From NCBI GenBank assembly GCA_958450325.1, contig OY288243.1, positions 68,804,606-68,868,605 of the forward strand: a stretch of DNA of 64,000 nucleotides. Reading direction: 5' to 3'. Both the position numbers and the translations under genes were made by a program. This document shows positions 62,551-64,000 of the stretch, piece after piece. The notes under the pieces are model-generated. The model was not told the origin of the DNA, made no database searches, and saw only the letters and a program-made list of their open reading frames with translations. This stretch comes from Agrostemma githago (taxonomy: Eukaryota; Streptophyta; Magnoliopsida; Caryophyllales; Caryophyllaceae). The stretch's first letter is position 1. Each line of letters opens with the position of its first letter.

Positions 62551-64000
62551 CTAAGGCATTTTTCCCTTTCCTTTGCCTTTAGCCTCCTTTTCGGTCCATC
62601 GGCGTCGACGTGGAGGTGAACGCTCCCTAATCACCAAGGGAACCTTTTTAACCCGGGCACGTTTCTTCAAACTTGACTCCCCGGTCACCTCGTTATCACG
62701 CGGGCCTAGCCTGTCTCGGACCGCTAGTCTCGGTCCAAGTCTTCTCTCCAAGTCACTAGCACCGGTCTCATTAGCCTGAGTTTTAGTTTTTGACTTAGAA
62801 CCTGACCCCGGCTCAGCAAAGGTAGTTAGAGTCTCCTCTTTATCAAAGAACCGCCTATTGTCTTTTACCGATTCTTGACGGGCCAAGTCAAGTGCCTCTT
62901 CAGTCTTCAAAGTCTTACGAATCTCTTCTGATTCTTCAGAAGTCCACTTTCGATATGATTCAGAAACCCAAGTGGTTTGACAAGGGCGAGGTATAGTCCA
63001 CAGGACACGGGTAAACCAGCGCTGTAGCCACGTGTCACACATAGCGTCCGTCAATTGGATCGAAACGCTAATGATTGCCTCAGTCTCAGGGATCTCCTGA
63101 AACGAACCGAACTGTCTTAGGATACGGTCCGGATAGATATGGACAGTCCAATCCAAAGACAGGATCACCAGATAACGGGCCTTGTCCCTCCTAGCTAACC
63201 CCGTCAGCCTTGAAAGGAACCACCAAATGACGTTCCATCTAATCAAAGGCCCACCATGGAATGTCAGCTCTTCATCCCAATATTTTCGATTTATATGATG
63301 ACTTGACCTTATTCGTCGGGACCTTGAACCAATCTGACAGCTACGATATCTGGATATATTCACTGGGGGCTCTATGATTGACAGACGCTCGGATAACCAG
63401 ATCTGCAAATTTTTTGAAAAGTCAAAAACTTTCGAAAAAACAAAAAAATCAAAAAAATCGAAAATTCGAATTTTCGGAAAATTCAAAAAAAATCAAAATT
63501 GTCAAAGTTTGGAAATTTCGGAAAAATCAAAAATTTTCGAAAAATGGAAAATTTCGGAAAATTCGAAATTTCGGGGAAAAATCGGGAAATCGGGCGATTT
63601 TTCGAAGAAGAGAAAAAAAAACGGTTAAATACCTGCAGAAGACGGATGCCTCCTGTCAATTGTCGATCTGGGTCAAGTCTCCTAGCGTCAAGGCCCATAA
63701 TAATCTCCCCAGTTATCAGCCAAGCCGGGCTGTGACCAGTCTCCATTTGGTCAACTATGCTGATTAGCCTGATCTCACCCAAGCACGAGTCAGCATCCAT
63801 CCGACCTTCAAAGGCATATCTATGTAACATACAAAAGGCAAAGGCCCTACGCCTATGGGTAGAAGTAATTCTTGCGCCAACTGGGTGCATGAATTTGTCA
63901 GCCAAGTCAAATAGGGAAACTGAATCTCCCTTTACCATACGGGCTGTCTCAGCATGTGACAAGCCTAGAAAATCCCTTAATCTCCTCCTTGGGTCAGGAT
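62551..64000 (-). CDS. Antisense PMD-like protein of Retand-2, cut by window edge
   Basis: Exon 2 is 63402-62551 and exon 1 runs from the window edge (64000) to 63633. The intron keeps the same ends (GTATTTAACC...TTTGCAG) and the join RLLQ|IWLSERLS in frame. Exon 1 contains HRRRAFAFCMLHRYAFEG, GEIIMGLDARRLD and MSHAETARMVKGDS; the start codon is beyond the window. The C-terminal charged region and KGKGKMP tail match Retand-1. Differences are mostly substitutions plus a few in-frame indels (for example DKEE near 62845), so the frame has been kept although the gag-pol of this copy carries a stop. Confidence 0.82.
63410..63625 (-). repeat. CGAAAATTC-type repeats in the antisense intron of Retand-2
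   Basis: A/T-rich degenerate repeats fill the intron, as in Retand-1, but in a different arrangement. Open frames on the plus strand here (63374-63767) are by-products of the repeat. Confidence 0.65.

Larger units (their letters stand above)
53566..64000 (+). mobile_element. Retand-2: second Tat-lineage element, truncated by window end
   Basis: It starts TGTAGACACCCACATTTTGA immediately after ACAAG inside the copia 5' LTR. The uninterrupted copia LTR reads ACAAGATATG at this point, so ACAAG is the expected target duplication. Layout matches Retand-1: LTR (53566-54837), PBS at 54841, a 1-kb leader, gag-pol (55909-62220) and an antisense PMD gene. The 3' part of the internal region and the 3' LTR lie beyond 64000. 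Coding sequences are about 95% similar to Retand-1 by eye, so the two are separate lineages of one family. Confidence 0.93.

Overview
This is plant nuclear DNA from a eudicot with a repeat-rich genome. The evidence is spliced genes with GT/AG introns, LTR retrotransposons of plant-specific lineages, Stowaway, hAT, CACTA and Harbinger-type elements, SINEs, and plant L1 remnants. The main repeat family is a Tat-lineage Ty3/gypsy element of the Retand/Ogre type. Retand was first described from Silene, so a Caryophyllales host is a reasonable guess but is not proven here.

Only three host genes are supported. (1) An intact five-exon DUF810/MUN-domain (UNC13/PATROL1-like) gene at 11972-16652, 947 aa. 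(2) A three-exon profilin gene at 37542-45537, 132 aa, whose second intron is about 6 kb and full of transposons. (3) A two-exon OXIDATIVE STRESS 3-like gene at 46989-49162, whose 3' end is overwritten by a copia element.

Layout. 1-1812: part of a minus-strand Retand-type LTR. 1813-3245: remnant of an element with GGTAC-containing tandem repeats. 3246-10318: decayed Tekay-type chromovirus (pol remnants and 3' LTR), split by a solo LTR (3924-6536, TSD CAACC) that carries two arrays of a CGATCG-centred palindrome. 10319-11971: small insertions and the promoter of the DUF810 gene. 16868-35011: a decayed L1-type LINE containing a partial duplication, a Helitron candidate, a complete and very young Retand-like element (18443-33421, TSD AAACT), a CACTA MITE and a SINE. 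35600-36463: gypsy gag/protease remnant. 37383-45537: profilin. 46904-49162: OXS3-like gene. 49155-53565: copia element on the minus strand with an intact 1369-codon ORF. 53566-64000: a second Retand-like element, inserted in the copia 5' LTR and running off the window.

Both Retand-like copies carry, downstream of gag-pol and on the opposite strand, a two-exon gene for a plant-mobile-domain-like protein. In copy 1 it has its own TATA box. Copy 1 looks autonomous: open gag-pol, PBS, near-identical LTRs, exact TSD. Copy 2 has one in-frame stop in pol and a 5' LTR lacking about 1.1 kb. No rRNA gene, functional tRNA gene or CRISPR array was seen.
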